A stretch of DNA of 64,000 nt. It comes from CAIUSP01 sp964594365. GTDB taxonomy: Bacteria; Actinomycetota; Thermoleophilia; Solirubrobacterales; 70-9. This document shows, one piece after another, positions 41,876 to 50,579 of this stretch; the first letter of the stretch is position 1; every line of letters starts with the position of its first letter. Made by a program: the position numbers and the translations under genes. The notes beneath the pieces are model-generated. The model saw only the letters and a program-made list of their open reading frames with translations. It was not told the DNA's origin and searched no databases. The stretch covers positions 1 through 64,000 of the forward strand of contig CAZQMB010000008.1 of assembly GCA_964594365.1 (NCBI GenBank), given 5' to 3'.

Positions 41876-43075
41876 TCAACGCTTGAACTCGGCTGCTTCC
41901 TCTGAACCCTTGGTTGCGTCGCCTTCGCTGTACGAGTGCGCGCCGGTGCCAGCCAGTTTGCCGCCGTCGACGATCAGGTACTCATCGCGGATCGGCTTCT
42001 CGTCGAAGAAGCACTCGAGGATCTCCCTGGTGCCTGCGGCGTAGCGGGTCTGGGCCGAGAGGCTCGCGCCCGAGGTGTGAGGGGTCATGCCCTCGTGGGG
42101 CATCGTCCGCCATGGGTGATCCTGCGGCGCCGGCTGGGGGAACCACACATCACCGGCGTAGCCTGCGAGCTGACCGGACTCGAGGCCTCGCACGATCGCG
42201 TCGCGATCGCAGATCTTGCCGCGGGCGGTGTTGATCAGGTAGGTGCCGCGCTTCATCGAGGCGATCATCTCGTCATCGAAGAGGTGCTCGGTCTCGGGGT
42301 GCAGCGGCGCGTTGATCGTGACTACGTCGCACTGCGGGACCATCTCCTGCGGGGTCTCGTGGAAGGTGAGATTCAGCTCTTCCTCCACCTCCTCGGGAAG
42401 GCGATGGCGATCCGTGTAGTGCAGGCCCACATCGAACGGCGCGAGGCGTCGCAGCACCGCAAGCCCGATCCTGCCGGCCGCGACGGTGCCGACCTGCATT
42501 CCCTCGAGGTCGTACTCGCGAGAGACAGCATCTGCGATGTTCCAGCCGCCGTCGGTGACGATCTGGTGTGAGGGGATGTAGTTGCGCACGAGGCCCAGGA
42601 TCATCATCACCACGTGTTCGGCAACGCTGATCGAGTTGCAGAAGGTGACCTCGGCGACCGTGATCCCGTTCTTCATCGCGCCTTCTAGATCCACGTGGTC
42701 TGATCCGATCCCCGCGGTGATAGCGAGCTTCAGATTCTTCGCCTTTTCGATCCGCTCGGCGGTCAGATAAGCCGGCCAGAACGGCTGCGAGATCACCACA
42801 TCGGCGTCGGTCAGGTGCTTCTCGAATTCGCTGTCATCACCGTCTTTGTCCGAGGTGACGACCAGTTCATGCCCGGAGTCTTCCAGGAACTTCCTCAAGC
42901 CCAGCTCACCGGAGACGCTGCCGAGCAGCTCGCCGGGGGTGAAGTCGATTGCGTTCGGAGTTGGTGCCTTCTGCCCGTCGGGGTATTCGGAGATCGTGGG
43001 GATCTCGTCGCGCGGGTACTCAGGTGGGTACCCGGGAACCGGATCGTCGAACAGGACGCAGAGGACCTTCGCCAT
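41876..43075 (-). CDS. NAD-dependent formate dehydrogenase
   Basis: The 399-residue protein of the D-2-hydroxyacid dehydrogenase fold oxidises formate to CO2. Signatures are PGYPPEYPRDEIP at the N-terminus, ITAGIGSDHVDL, the NAD site VGTVAAGRIGLAVLRRL, Arg in NTARGKICD, and His in MTPHTSGASLSAQ, the catalytic pair of plant-type FDH. An insertion-free N-terminal domain and a C-terminal tail (AHSYSEGDATKG) match the family. The ATG 43075 is preceded by CTCCGCCA. It is divergent from the GGT gene. Confidence 0.93.
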   Translation of the reverse strand: MAKVLCVLFDDPVPGYPPEYPRDEIPTISEYPDGQKAPTPNAIDFTPGELLGSVSGELGLRKFLEDSGHELVVTSDKDGDDSEFEKHLTDADVVISQPFWPAYLTAERIEKAKNLKLAITAGIGSDHVDLEGAMKNGITVAEVTFCNSISVAEHVVMMILGLVRNYIPSHQIVTDGGWNIADAVSREYDLEGMQVGTVAAGRIGLAVLRRLAPFDVGLHYTDRHRLPEEVEEELNLTFHETPQEMVPQCDVVTINAPLHPETEHLFDDEMIASMKRGTYLINTARGKICDRDAIVRGLESGQLAGYAGDVWFPQPAPQDHPWRTMPHEGMTPHTSGASLSAQTRYAAGTREILECFFDEKPIRDEYLIVDGGKLAGTGAHSYSEGDATKGSEEAAEFKR

Positions 43076-43209
43076 TGGCGGAGCATACAGAGCGGCTCCT
43101 CCAGCCGGCGAAGGAGTCGGCGACGAGTCTCTCATCCCAGACGGGGAATCACCCCGCTCCCCTCGCTAGGCTCGCTCGGGATGGGAGCCGTTACCGAGCA
43201 GGTTGCAGA

Positions 43210-44784
43210 GTGACCAGGTCCATGGGAGTGGTTGCCGCGGGACATCCGGCAACCGCAGAGGCCGGTGCCGAGGCCTTGCGCGAAGGAGGCAACGCTGTCG
43301 ACGCAGCAATCTCGGCCGCGCTTGCATCTTTCGTCTGTGAGAGTCCGCTTACCGGCTTCGGTGCCGGAGGTTTCATGTACATCCACGAGCCCGGCGGCGC
43401 CGATGGCGTGACCCTGGACTTCTTCGTCGGCGCCGGCGGCTCGGATGGCTTCGAGCGAACCGAGGAACTGGTTCCCATCTCCGTCTATTTCGATGAGACC
43501 TCGCAGACCTTCAATGCCGGCGCAGCCTCATGTGGCGTGCCGGGCAACGCCGCCGGTCTGGCCCTGGCTGCAGAAGAGTACGGCTCGATGCCGTTGTCGG
43601 AGTTGGCGAAACCGGGGATCGCTCTCGGGCGCGACGGAGTGGTGATCAACGAGCAGCAGGGATACGTGCTGGAGATCCTCGAGGCGATCCTCACGATGAC
43701 GCCGGAGTCGGCGGCTCTCTACGCGCCCGAGGGCAAGCCGCTGCGCACCGGGGATACCTTCCGGTACCCGGAGATGTCAGAAGCGCTGGAGCGGTTCGGC
43801 GATGAGGGCTCGGAGCCCTTCACCTCTGGAGAGATCGCGGTGAAGGTGTCCGAGTGGGTGCGCGAGCACGGCGGGAATCTCGGAATAGACGATCTGCGTG
43901 CTTACGAGCCGATCGTTCGTGAGCCCCTGCGAATGACCTTTCGGGGGGCCGAGGTGCTGATGAATCCGCCCTCGTCATCAGGAGGGATCTTGATCTCCTA
44001 CGCGCTCGGCCTGCTCGAGCGCCTGGGGCCGAACAGTGATGCGGAGCGCTTGGTGGCTGCGATGGAGGCCTCCAACGCGGTGCGTCGCGGGGACTTCCAC
44101 GAGCGCCTTCAAGAGGAAGGTTTTGCGACCGAGATTCTCGATCCGCAGGCACTCGACGCCGCCGCAGCGCGGATCGACTCCGGCGAGTGGGTCGGAGGCG
44201 TAGGCGGAGCAGGCGGACCCGACAGCGATGCTCTCGGTTCGACCACCCACATCACTGCGGTCGACGCCGAGGGCCGATGCGCCTCGGTGACCTGTTCGAA
44301 CGGCACCTGTTCGGGTATCCAGGTTCCCGGCACCGGCGTGCACCTCAACAACATGCTCGGCGAGGAGGACCTGAACCCCTCCGGATTCCATCGCATACCG
44401 CCGGGGCAGCGGGTGAGCTCGATGATGTCCCCCGGCGCCGTGTTGCGCGACGGGGAGTTGGTGCTCGGCATCGGAAGCGCCGGCTCCAACCGGATCCGCT
44501 CTGCGGTGGTACAGACCATCGTTCGAACGATCGAGGAAGGTATGGGCGCTCAGGAGGCGATCGATGCCGGACGATTGCATTTCGAATCCGGCGTGGTCCA
44601 GGCCGAGCCCGGGGTGGATGTCCCGGCCCTCGATCGCCTCGAGCAGCGTGGGGTGCCGGTGGTGCGCTGGAAGCGCCGCAACCTCTTCTTCGGTGGCGTT
44701 CAGGCGGTGGTGCGAGATCCCTCGACGGGTGAACTCGGCGGAGGCGGGGACCCGCGACGTGGGGGAGCGGTCGCGGTGGTTTGA
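43210..44784 (+). CDS. Gamma-glutamyltransferase family protein, no signal peptide
   Basis: The protein of 524 residues begins MTRSMGVVAAGHP, with start GTG 43210 or ATG 43222. It shows GGNAVDAAISAALAS, GFGAGGFMYIH, and NPPSSSGGILISYAL. The new N-terminal nucleophile of the small subunit is a Thr in GSTTHITAVDAEG. No signal peptide is seen, unlike the secreted GGT. It may act on glutathione-like or gamma-glutamyl compounds in the cytoplasm. Self-cleavage before the Thr is expected but not shown. Confidence 0.88.
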   Translation: MTRSMGVVAAGHPATAEAGAEALREGGNAVDAAISAALASFVCESPLTGFGAGGFMYIHEPGGADGVTLDFFVGAGGSDGFERTEELVPISVYFDETSQTFNAGAASCGVPGNAAGLALAAEEYGSMPLSELAKPGIALGRDGVVINEQQGYVLEILEAILTMTPESAALYAPEGKPLRTGDTFRYPEMSEALERFGDEGSEPFTSGEIAVKVSEWVREHGGNLGIDDLRAYEPIVREPLRMTFRGAEVLMNPPSSSGGILISYALGLLERLGPNSDAERLVAAMEASNAVRRGDFHERLQEEGFATEILDPQALDAAAARIDSGEWVGGVGGAGGPDSDALGSTTHITAVDAEGRCASVTCSNGTCSGIQVPGTGVHLNNMLGEEDLNPSGFHRIPPGQRVSSMMSPGAVLRDGELVLGIGSAGSNRIRSAVVQTIVRTIEEGMGAQEAIDAGRLHFESGVVQAEPGVDVPALDRLEQRGVPVVRWKRRNLFFGGVQAVVRDPSTGELGGGGDPRRGGAVAVV

Positions 44785-44788
44785 CCTG

Positions 44789-44811
44789 CCCCGCTGAGTA
44801 TCGCTCAGGGG
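44789..44811. terminator. Small hairpin between GGT and LON-domain genes
   Basis: CCCC-G-CTGAG pairs with CTCAG-GGG around a five-base loop, with one bulge. It lies between the convergent ends and overlaps the LON-domain stop. No U-tract is present, so the call is tentative. Confidence 0.35.
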
Positions 44812-45437
44812 TGAGGAGAACTCCCGTTCGTGCTCGCCGATCCGTTCGACTTCGCCCGCTCGCTGGCTTGTTCGGCCTGATCGATCGCCCGCTGTAGCGC
44901 CTTCAGGGCGTTGGCCAGGAGGGTCATCCGCTCTGCTTCGTCGCGGCGTTCCAGCAGGGCTTGCTTAGTCTCGACCGGCAACTCGATGCGGCTTGCGATC
45001 TCGTACGCGGTCACTCCATCCATCTCGGCCGGCTCGGGCCGCTCGCCGGTCGCCCGCTCTGCGATCGAGGCGAAGGTCTCGCGAGCCGCCTCGGCATCGG
45101 GCCCCTCGTCGGCTGGGTCGTCTGCGCCGATGGTCTCGATCTCAGCCTCGGGCCACTCATTCGTCTCCATCCGGTCGAGCACCGTGAAGGGCTCGGTGCC
45201 CCGGCCCATGATGTTGGAGCGACCGTCCTCGAAACGCTCCAGCACCTCCTCGATCCGCACCAGACAGCCGACAGAGCGGGCACCGTCGTCGTCGCGCAGC
45301 ACGATTCCGAAGGGCAGGTCCTCGCTCAGGCAGTGGGCTGTCATCGCCTGATACCTGGGCTCGAAGATATGAAGTGGCACCTGTTCTCCTGGCAGGCAGA
45401 CCAGTGGCAACTCGAAGATCGGGATCCGCTCGCTCAC
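44805..45437 (-). CDS. LON peptidase substrate-binding domain protein
   Basis: The 210-residue protein has the LON N-domain pattern IPIFELPLVCLPGEQVPLHIFEPRY at its start, then GTEPFTVLDR. It lacks the AAA and protease domains of Lon. The C-terminal half is helical and the last 25 residues are Ser/Gly/Asn-rich. Related stand-alone proteins have no known role. It converges on the GGT gene, and a methyltransferase lies upstream on the same strand. Confidence 0.85.
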   Translation of the reverse strand: MSERIPIFELPLVCLPGEQVPLHIFEPRYQAMTAHCLSEDLPFGIVLRDDDGARSVGCLVRIEEVLERFEDGRSNIMGRGTEPFTVLDRMETNEWPEAEIETIGADDPADEGPDAEAARETFASIAERATGERPEPAEMDGVTAYEIASRIELPVETKQALLERRDEAERMTLLANALKALQRAIDQAEQASERAKSNGSASTNGSSPHP

Positions 45438-45467
45438 CCGACTGATTCTAGGGGCGTGCGGCTCGCG

Positions 45468-46385
45468 CTACGCCGACTGCGGCTTGCGGCCCGAGATCAG
45501 CAGGTTGTAGAAGAGGCTCGCCGGCAGATATGGCTCGAGGGCGATCGTGTCCACCTTCTGCAGGGCGATGTAGCTCCGGAAGGCGAACTTGCGCCAGGCC
45601 ATCGGCACCTCCTCGGGCTCTGCGCTGCCTTCGAGGGTCCGCATGGTCCAGCCGTGGACGTTGGCGAGCAGCTCTTCGCCTCTTACGTGTACCTGATCGA
45701 ATCCGGCTCCAGTCGCGAACCCGTCGAGCGCCGCGGGTGCGAAAGCGTGGACATCGACCTCGCTCTCGAGCTCGTGTCGCTGGTCGCAGGCCTCCTCCTT
45801 CTTGCTGTTCGGCGAGGCGCGCATCGCCCTCCGCCACAGTGGCGCCGCCAGGGTCGCACCGCGTTTGGGCAGCACCGCGAGGCGATCTCCGTAGCGGGAG
45901 GGCTCGCCGCAGAAGACCATCGCCCCGCCGGGTTTCAACACCCTGAAGAACTCGGCGAAGGCCTTGCCGAGGTCGGGGATGTGATGCAGGATCGCGTGGC
46001 CGAACACGAGGTCGAAGGACTCGTCGGCGAAGGGGAGTGTCTCGGCTTCCGTGACTTCGGTCTCGACCTCGAGCCCGAGTCGCTCGGCGTTCGCGGAGAG
46101 CGTCTCGAGCATGCCCGGAGAGATATCGGTCGCGGTCACCTTCTCGACCACGCCAGCCTGGAGCAGGTTGAGCGAGAAGTAGCCGGTTCCCGAGCCGATC
46201 TCCAGCCCCGACTCGAACGGCTTCGCTGGAATCTCTCCGAAGGCCTTGCGGATCTTGCCGGTCACCTGATCCTGGCCGATCTCTCCGAAGTCGATCCCCC
46301 ACTTGGAGTCGTAGGTGGCAGCCGCGGCGTCGTGGTAGGACTCGTTGACCTCCTTGATTCGGGCGGGTTCGGTCGGCGCGGGCAT
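45468..46385 (-). CDS. Class I SAM-dependent methyltransferase
   Basis: The 305-residue protein has the SAM-binding motif I (LEIGSGTGYFSLNLL) near residue 60, motif II (FDLVFGHAILHHI) and LKPGGAMVFCGEPSRY. This is the UbiE/MenG-like type. A 140-residue C-terminal region after it has no recognised domain. It is divergent from the other methyltransferase by only 27 bases. The cluster it opens is similar to the mycobacterial methylglucose lipopolysaccharide genes, so a sugar O-methyltransferase is plausible. Confidence 0.82.
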   Translation of the reverse strand: MPAPTEPARIKEVNESYHDAAAATYDSKWGIDFGEIGQDQVTGKIRKAFGEIPAKPFESGLEIGSGTGYFSLNLLQAGVVEKVTATDISPGMLETLSANAERLGLEVETEVTEAETLPFADESFDLVFGHAILHHIPDLGKAFAEFFRVLKPGGAMVFCGEPSRYGDRLAVLPKRGATLAAPLWRRAMRASPNSKKEEACDQRHELESEVDVHAFAPAALDGFATGAGFDQVHVRGEELLANVHGWTMRTLEGSAEPEEVPMAWRKFAFRSYIALQKVDTIALEPYLPASLFYNLLISGRKPQSA

Positions 46386-46411
46386 CGAGTTGGATGTTTA
46401 CTAGGTGGCGT

Positions 46412-47206
46412 ATGAGCGAGCCGTCAGCCTCCGAGCCTGCGGAGCCGATCCTGCAGGCAAACCAGCCCGAGGGGGTTCCTCCGCTGCCTCTCACGGGTGA
46501 GCGGACCCTGCCCGATGTTCCCGAGGAGAACTACTGGTACCGCAGGCACCTGGTGGTCTATGAGTGGATCGCCGAACGCTGCCGCGAAAGGAGCGTGGTC
46601 GATCTCGCCTGTGGCGAGGGCTATGGCTCCGATCTGTTGGCGCAGGAGGCCGCCTCTGTGGTCGGTGTGGATGCGAACCCCGAAGCCCACGAGCACGCGC
46701 GGCTCCGCTACCGCAGGCCCAATCTCGAGTTCCGGCGCGAGCTGGTCGAGGCCTACGACGATCCTTGCGACGTGGTCGTCTTCTGCCAGACGATCGAGCA
46801 CATCCACGAACCGGAGAAGCTGCTCGACCGGATCGCCAGCCTCGCACCGGTCGCCTACATCACCACTCCGAACCGCCTGACCTTGGCTCCGGAGGGAGCC
46901 GAGAAATCCGACAACCCGTGGCATATCCGCGAGTACGACGCCGACGAGTACCGGGAACTGCTCGAGAGATCATTCGACCGGGTGAAGGTCCTCGGGCTCT
47001 TCCACTCCGGCAAGCTCCGGCTCCACGAGCACGCGCTGAAACTGGGCTGGGACAGGGTCCACAAGCGCCTCGGCATCACCGAGCGCTTCTACGACCGCTT
47101 CACGCCGTCGATCAACAGCGGTGACTTCGCCCTGCGCCCGGGGAATCTCGACAAGGCACTCGACTTCGTAGCCGTCTGTTCGAGCGACCGAGCCCGATCG
47201 ACCTGA
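46412..47206 (+). CDS. SAM methyltransferase, Rv3030-like
   Basis: The 264-residue protein (ATG 46412; 46394 also possible) shows LTGERTLPDVPEENYWYRRHL, then VVDLACGEGYGSDLLA (SAM motif I), and CQTIEHIHEP. This N-terminal pattern matches Rv3030 of Mycobacterium tuberculosis, the methyltransferase of the methylglucose lipopolysaccharide locus, as I recall the family. It is followed immediately by GH57 and GT4 genes in the same order as Rv3030-Rv3031-Rv3032. Role in polysaccharide methylation is inferred. Confidence 0.82.
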   Translation: MSEPSASEPAEPILQANQPEGVPPLPLTGERTLPDVPEENYWYRRHLVVYEWIAERCRERSVVDLACGEGYGSDLLAQEAASVVGVDANPEAHEHARLRYRRPNLEFRRELVEAYDDPCDVVVFCQTIEHIHEPEKLLDRIASLAPVAYITTPNRLTLAPEGAEKSDNPWHIREYDADEYRELLERSFDRVKVLGLFHSGKLRLHEHALKLGWDRVHKRLGITERFYDRFTPSINSGDFALRPGNLDKALDFVAVCSSDRARST

Positions 47207-47219
47207 GCCGGGTGTCCGA

Positions 47220-48644
47220 TTGACCGGTGAGGCAGGGGAATCCACGGGCGTGGGCGATCTCGCGATAGTCCTGCACAGCCACATGCCCTACGTGGAGGGG
47301 TTCGGTACCTATCCCTTCGGAGAGGAGTGGCTCTTCGACGCTTACGCCCGCTCCCACCTGCCGGTGCTCGACCTCGCCGATCGGCTGACCATGACCGTCA
47401 CGCCGGTTCTGGCGGATCAACTGGAGGCAGACGGTGTGGCCGACAGGCTGCTCGAGTTCCTCCACCGGCATCGCCTCGGCGCCGCCGAGATCGACGTATC
47501 CGAGAACGGGGACACGCTCGTCGCTGCCCGGTCAGAGGCCGCTGCCGTCGCCCGGGCGGTCCAGTCGATCGAACGCTGCGATGGCGAGCTGCTGCAGCCG
47601 TTCCGGGCTGCACAGGATGAGGGGCGGGTGGAGCTGATGACCTCGGCCGCCACTCATGCCGTCTTCCCACTGCTGGCCACCAAGGCAGGTGGGCGCTTGC
47701 AGGTCGATGCGGGCCTGCGCTCACACACCCGGCGGTTCGGGCGCCCTGCTGGATTCTGGTTGCCGGAGTGCGCTATCGCCCCGGGGCTCGACGGGTTGCT
47801 GGCCGAGCGCGGTCTGCTCTACACCTGCCTCGACCAGACTCGCTCGGAACCTGACGGGGCCGCGATGCGCCCGATCCGCTGTCCCTCCGGTTGTGTCGGG
47901 TTCACGATCGACTGGCCGATGGTGGATCTCGTCTGGGGCTCTGACGGCTACCCGGCAGACCCCGTCTACCTCGACTTCCATCGCCAGTCGATGAACGGCA
48001 CGAGGCTCTGGGACATCTCGGGTAACCCGTACGACCCCGAGCGAGCACGCGAGCGAGCAGTCAGTCACGCCTCGGAGTTCTGTCGAGCGGTCGCAGCGAG
48101 GCTGAGCGATCATCGCGCCGCCACCGGAGATCGCGGATTGTGCGTCTTTGCGATCGACACCGAACTGCTCGGTCACTGGTGGCGGGAGGGACCGTGGTGG
48201 CTCGAAGCCGTCATCGCCTCGGCTGAGTCGGAGGGACTGGACCTGCTTCGCCTCTCCGAGGCGTTCGAGACGCACGATCCCGAGGCGCGCGAGATCTCCA
48301 CCTCCAGCTGGGGCGAGGGTAAGGATCTCTCGACCTGGGGTTCTCCCGCGGTTGCCGACATCGCCAGAGCCGCGAGGCGCAGCGAGTTGGCTCTGGTGGC
48401 CCGTGCCGTCGCTTCTGGGCTAGACGGTCCCACCTCGGAGAGGGCGGCACGCGAATTGCTGGCGCTGCAGTCGAGCGACTGGGCGTTCATCGACTACCGC
48501 GGGCAGGCTGGCGACTACGCATTCGATCGTGCCGTGGCCCACGCTGAGTCACTGCTGGAGGCCGTAGAATCTCCTGACACGCGCAGCGAGCGGCTGCGGA
48601 ACCTGGCTCCCGATCTGAGCCTCGCACCGCTTCTCGAACCGTGA
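47220..48644 (+). CDS. Glycoside hydrolase family 57, 1,4-alpha-glucan branching enzyme-like
   Basis: The 474-residue protein has the GH57 start (VLHSHMPYVEGFG) and WLPECAIAPGL, where Glu is the likely nucleophile, then AIDTELLGHWWREGP, where Asp is the acid/base candidate. This is the DUF1957-type alpha-1,4-glucan branching subgroup, like Rv3031. The TTG 47220 start follows the methyltransferase by 13 bases. It would introduce alpha-1,6 branches in a glucan made by the next gene. Confidence 0.88.
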   Translation: MTGEAGESTGVGDLAIVLHSHMPYVEGFGTYPFGEEWLFDAYARSHLPVLDLADRLTMTVTPVLADQLEADGVADRLLEFLHRHRLGAAEIDVSENGDTLVAARSEAAAVARAVQSIERCDGELLQPFRAAQDEGRVELMTSAATHAVFPLLATKAGGRLQVDAGLRSHTRRFGRPAGFWLPECAIAPGLDGLLAERGLLYTCLDQTRSEPDGAAMRPIRCPSGCVGFTIDWPMVDLVWGSDGYPADPVYLDFHRQSMNGTRLWDISGNPYDPERARERAVSHASEFCRAVAARLSDHRAATGDRGLCVFAIDTELLGHWWREGPWWLEAVIASAESEGLDLLRLSEAFETHDPEAREISTSSWGEGKDLSTWGSPAVADIARAARRSELALVARAVASGLDGPTSERAARELLALQSSDWAFIDYRGQAGDYAFDRAVAHAESLLEAVESPDTRSERLRNLAPDLSLAPLLEP

Positions 48645-48656
48645 GATGAGAAACCG

Positions 48657-49856
48657 ATGACACGCACCTTGATACTCACCTGGGAGTACCCGCCGCTGAT
48701 CGAGGGCGGCTTGGCTCGTCATGTGCGAAAGCTCGCCGAGGGCATGGCTTCTCAGGGAGTTGAGGTCCATGTGCTGACCCGCGGCGGAGAGGAGTCTCCG
48801 GCAGAGGAGACGATGAACGGGGTGCACGTCTACCGAGTGCGCGAGCCGACCCGTCCAGCGGACCTGAACGAGTTCGTAGCCTGGGTCGAGCGGATGAACT
48901 CCGACATGCTCGCGGCCGGCGTCGAGTTGGGGGACCGCTTCGACTTCGACGTGGTCCACGGTCACGACTGGCTCGTGGCGAACGCCTGCGACCACCTCGC
49001 CAAGCGGTTCGAGACTCCACTCGTGACCACCATCCACGCGACCGAGCACGGCCGGCATCAGGGATGGGTGGACAAGCACCCGCAGTCCTACATCCACGGG
49101 GTAGAGCGCTGGATCGCAAACCGCTCGGATCTGGTGATCGCCTGCTCGTACTACATGCGGGAGCAGATCTGTGACGTCTTCGGAGTCGAGGAGTCCCAGG
49201 TGGAGGTGATCCCGAACGGCATCGATCCCGACGACCTGCAGCCCTCCGACGATGCCGAGTTGGCCCGTTTGCGGGCCGAGTTCGCCCGCCCCGATCAGCC
49301 ACTGGTCCTCTTGGTTGGAAGGCTCGTCTACGAGAAGGGCTTCCAGTACGCGCTCGAGGCGATGCCGACGGTGCTCGAGTCGATGCCCGAGGTTCGCTTC
49401 GTCGTGGCGGGTTCGGGAACCCACGAGGAGGAGCTGCGAAGCCAGGCCGAGACCCTCGGTCTGCTCGATCACGGCACCTTCGTGGGCTGGATCGGAGACG
49501 ACGTCTTGCACTCGCTCTACCGCATCGCCGACCTGTGCGTGGTGCCCTCGATCTACGAGCCGTTCGGGCTGGTGGCACTGGAGGCGATGGCCTCCAGTTG
49601 CCCGTGCATCGTCGCCGATACCGGTGGCCTGCGCGAGGTAGTGCCGAGCGAGGACGTCGGCCTGCGCTTTCGCGCGGGCGATCCTGACTCGCTGGCGGCG
49701 ACCACGATCCGGGTGCTCTCAGATGAAGCCCTCGGCAAGAGCCTGATCGCCGAGGCTCACGAGCATCTGCGCCGATTCGACTGGCAGGAGGTGGCCGAGC
49801 AGACCGCCGCTGCGTACGGGCGCTTGCTCGATCAGTCTCCGCGCAACGTCCCCTGA
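48657..49856 (+). CDS. Glycosyltransferase family 4 (alpha-glucosyltransferase, Rv3032-like)
   Basis: The 399-residue GT-B enzyme shows LTWEYPPLIEGGLARHVRKL, VVHGHDWLVANA, HATEHGRHQGWV and the C-terminal donor-site EPFGLVALEAMA. This resembles Rv3032, the alpha-1,4-glucosyltransferase of mycobacteria, and glycogen synthases. It follows the GH57 gene by 12 bases. Its 3' end overlaps the convergent acyltransferase gene by 25 bases. The likely product is a long alpha-glucan. Confidence 0.88.
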   Translation: MTRTLILTWEYPPLIEGGLARHVRKLAEGMASQGVEVHVLTRGGEESPAEETMNGVHVYRVREPTRPADLNEFVAWVERMNSDMLAAGVELGDRFDFDVVHGHDWLVANACDHLAKRFETPLVTTIHATEHGRHQGWVDKHPQSYIHGVERWIANRSDLVIACSYYMREQICDVFGVEESQVEVIPNGIDPDDLQPSDDAELARLRAEFARPDQPLVLLVGRLVYEKGFQYALEAMPTVLESMPEVRFVVAGSGTHEEELRSQAETLGLLDHGTFVGWIGDDVLHSLYRIADLCVVPSIYEPFGLVALEAMASSCPCIVADTGGLREVVPSEDVGLRFRAGDPDSLAATTIRVLSDEALGKSLIAEAHEHLRRFDWQEVAEQTAAAYGRLLDQSPRNVP

Positions 49857-50509
49857 GCAGCAGGCGACTGCTCGGAGGCTGGCTCTGGCTTCGGCTCCAC
49901 GGGGTTGCGCCATCTCAGACTCTCGGGCTCGTCACGCATCCTCAGGATTCGGGCCGGGATGCCACCGACCACCGCGTTTGCGGGCACATCCTTGGTCACC
50001 ACGGCATTCGCTCCGATGATCGAGTTGTCTCCCACCTTGACCCCACGCAGGATGCAGGCCCCGTAGCCGATCCAGACGTTCGAGCCGACCTCCACCTCGC
50101 GGGTGTAGATGCCCTGAGCGCGGATCGGGCGCTCGACCTCAACCACGCCGTGATCGAAGTCGATGAACATCGCCCGGTCTGCGATCACGCACTCGTCTCC
50201 GATCCTGACCCGCTTGTAGGCGGAGATGGTGCACTCCTGACCGAAGACGGTCTTGCGGCCGATCTCCACCTCGCCCTCGTGGCAGCGGATCTTCGTGCCG
50301 TCGCCGATCCAGCTGTGGCGACCGAACTTGACGGTTGCCTTCTTGCCGATCTGGATCTGCAGGCGCTTGCCGAAGAAGATCGGTCCCTCGGTCTGCCAGC
50401 GCCATCCGGAACTCGTAAACAGGCGGCGCCACGCGTATCGGAAGCCCAGCCGGATGTACTCAGGTGTGTACATGCGGTTCCGGTAGAGATGTCCGATCAG
50501 ACGGCCCAC
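49832..50509 (-). CDS. Hexapeptide-repeat O-acyltransferase
   Basis: The 225-residue protein has left-handed beta-helix hexapeptide repeats from about residue 50 to 180 (IGDGTKIRCHEGEVEIGRKTVFG ... VGSNVWIGYGACILRGVKVGDNSIIGANAVVTKDVPANAVVGGIPARIL). That C-terminal signature is typical of maltose/galactoside O-acetyltransferases. It lies beside the polysaccharide genes in opposite orientation. In mycobacteria a similar transferase (Rv3034c) is near the same locus. The acyl group is unknown. Confidence 0.87.
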   Translation of the reverse strand: MGRLIGHLYRNRMYTPEYIRLGFRYAWRRLFTSSGWRWQTEGPIFFGKRLQIQIGKKATVKFGRHSWIGDGTKIRCHEGEVEIGRKTVFGQECTISAYKRVRIGDECVIADRAMFIDFDHGVVEVERPIRAQGIYTREVEVGSNVWIGYGACILRGVKVGDNSIIGANAVVTKDVPANAVVGGIPARILRMRDEPESLRWRNPVEPKPEPASEQSPAAQGTLRGD

Positions 50510-50579
50510 GGCGCCGGATCATAGGCAGCCTGCGCTCGTGCGCGCTTGCGCTCGGAGGTCGGCTCTAGACTCACCGCCA

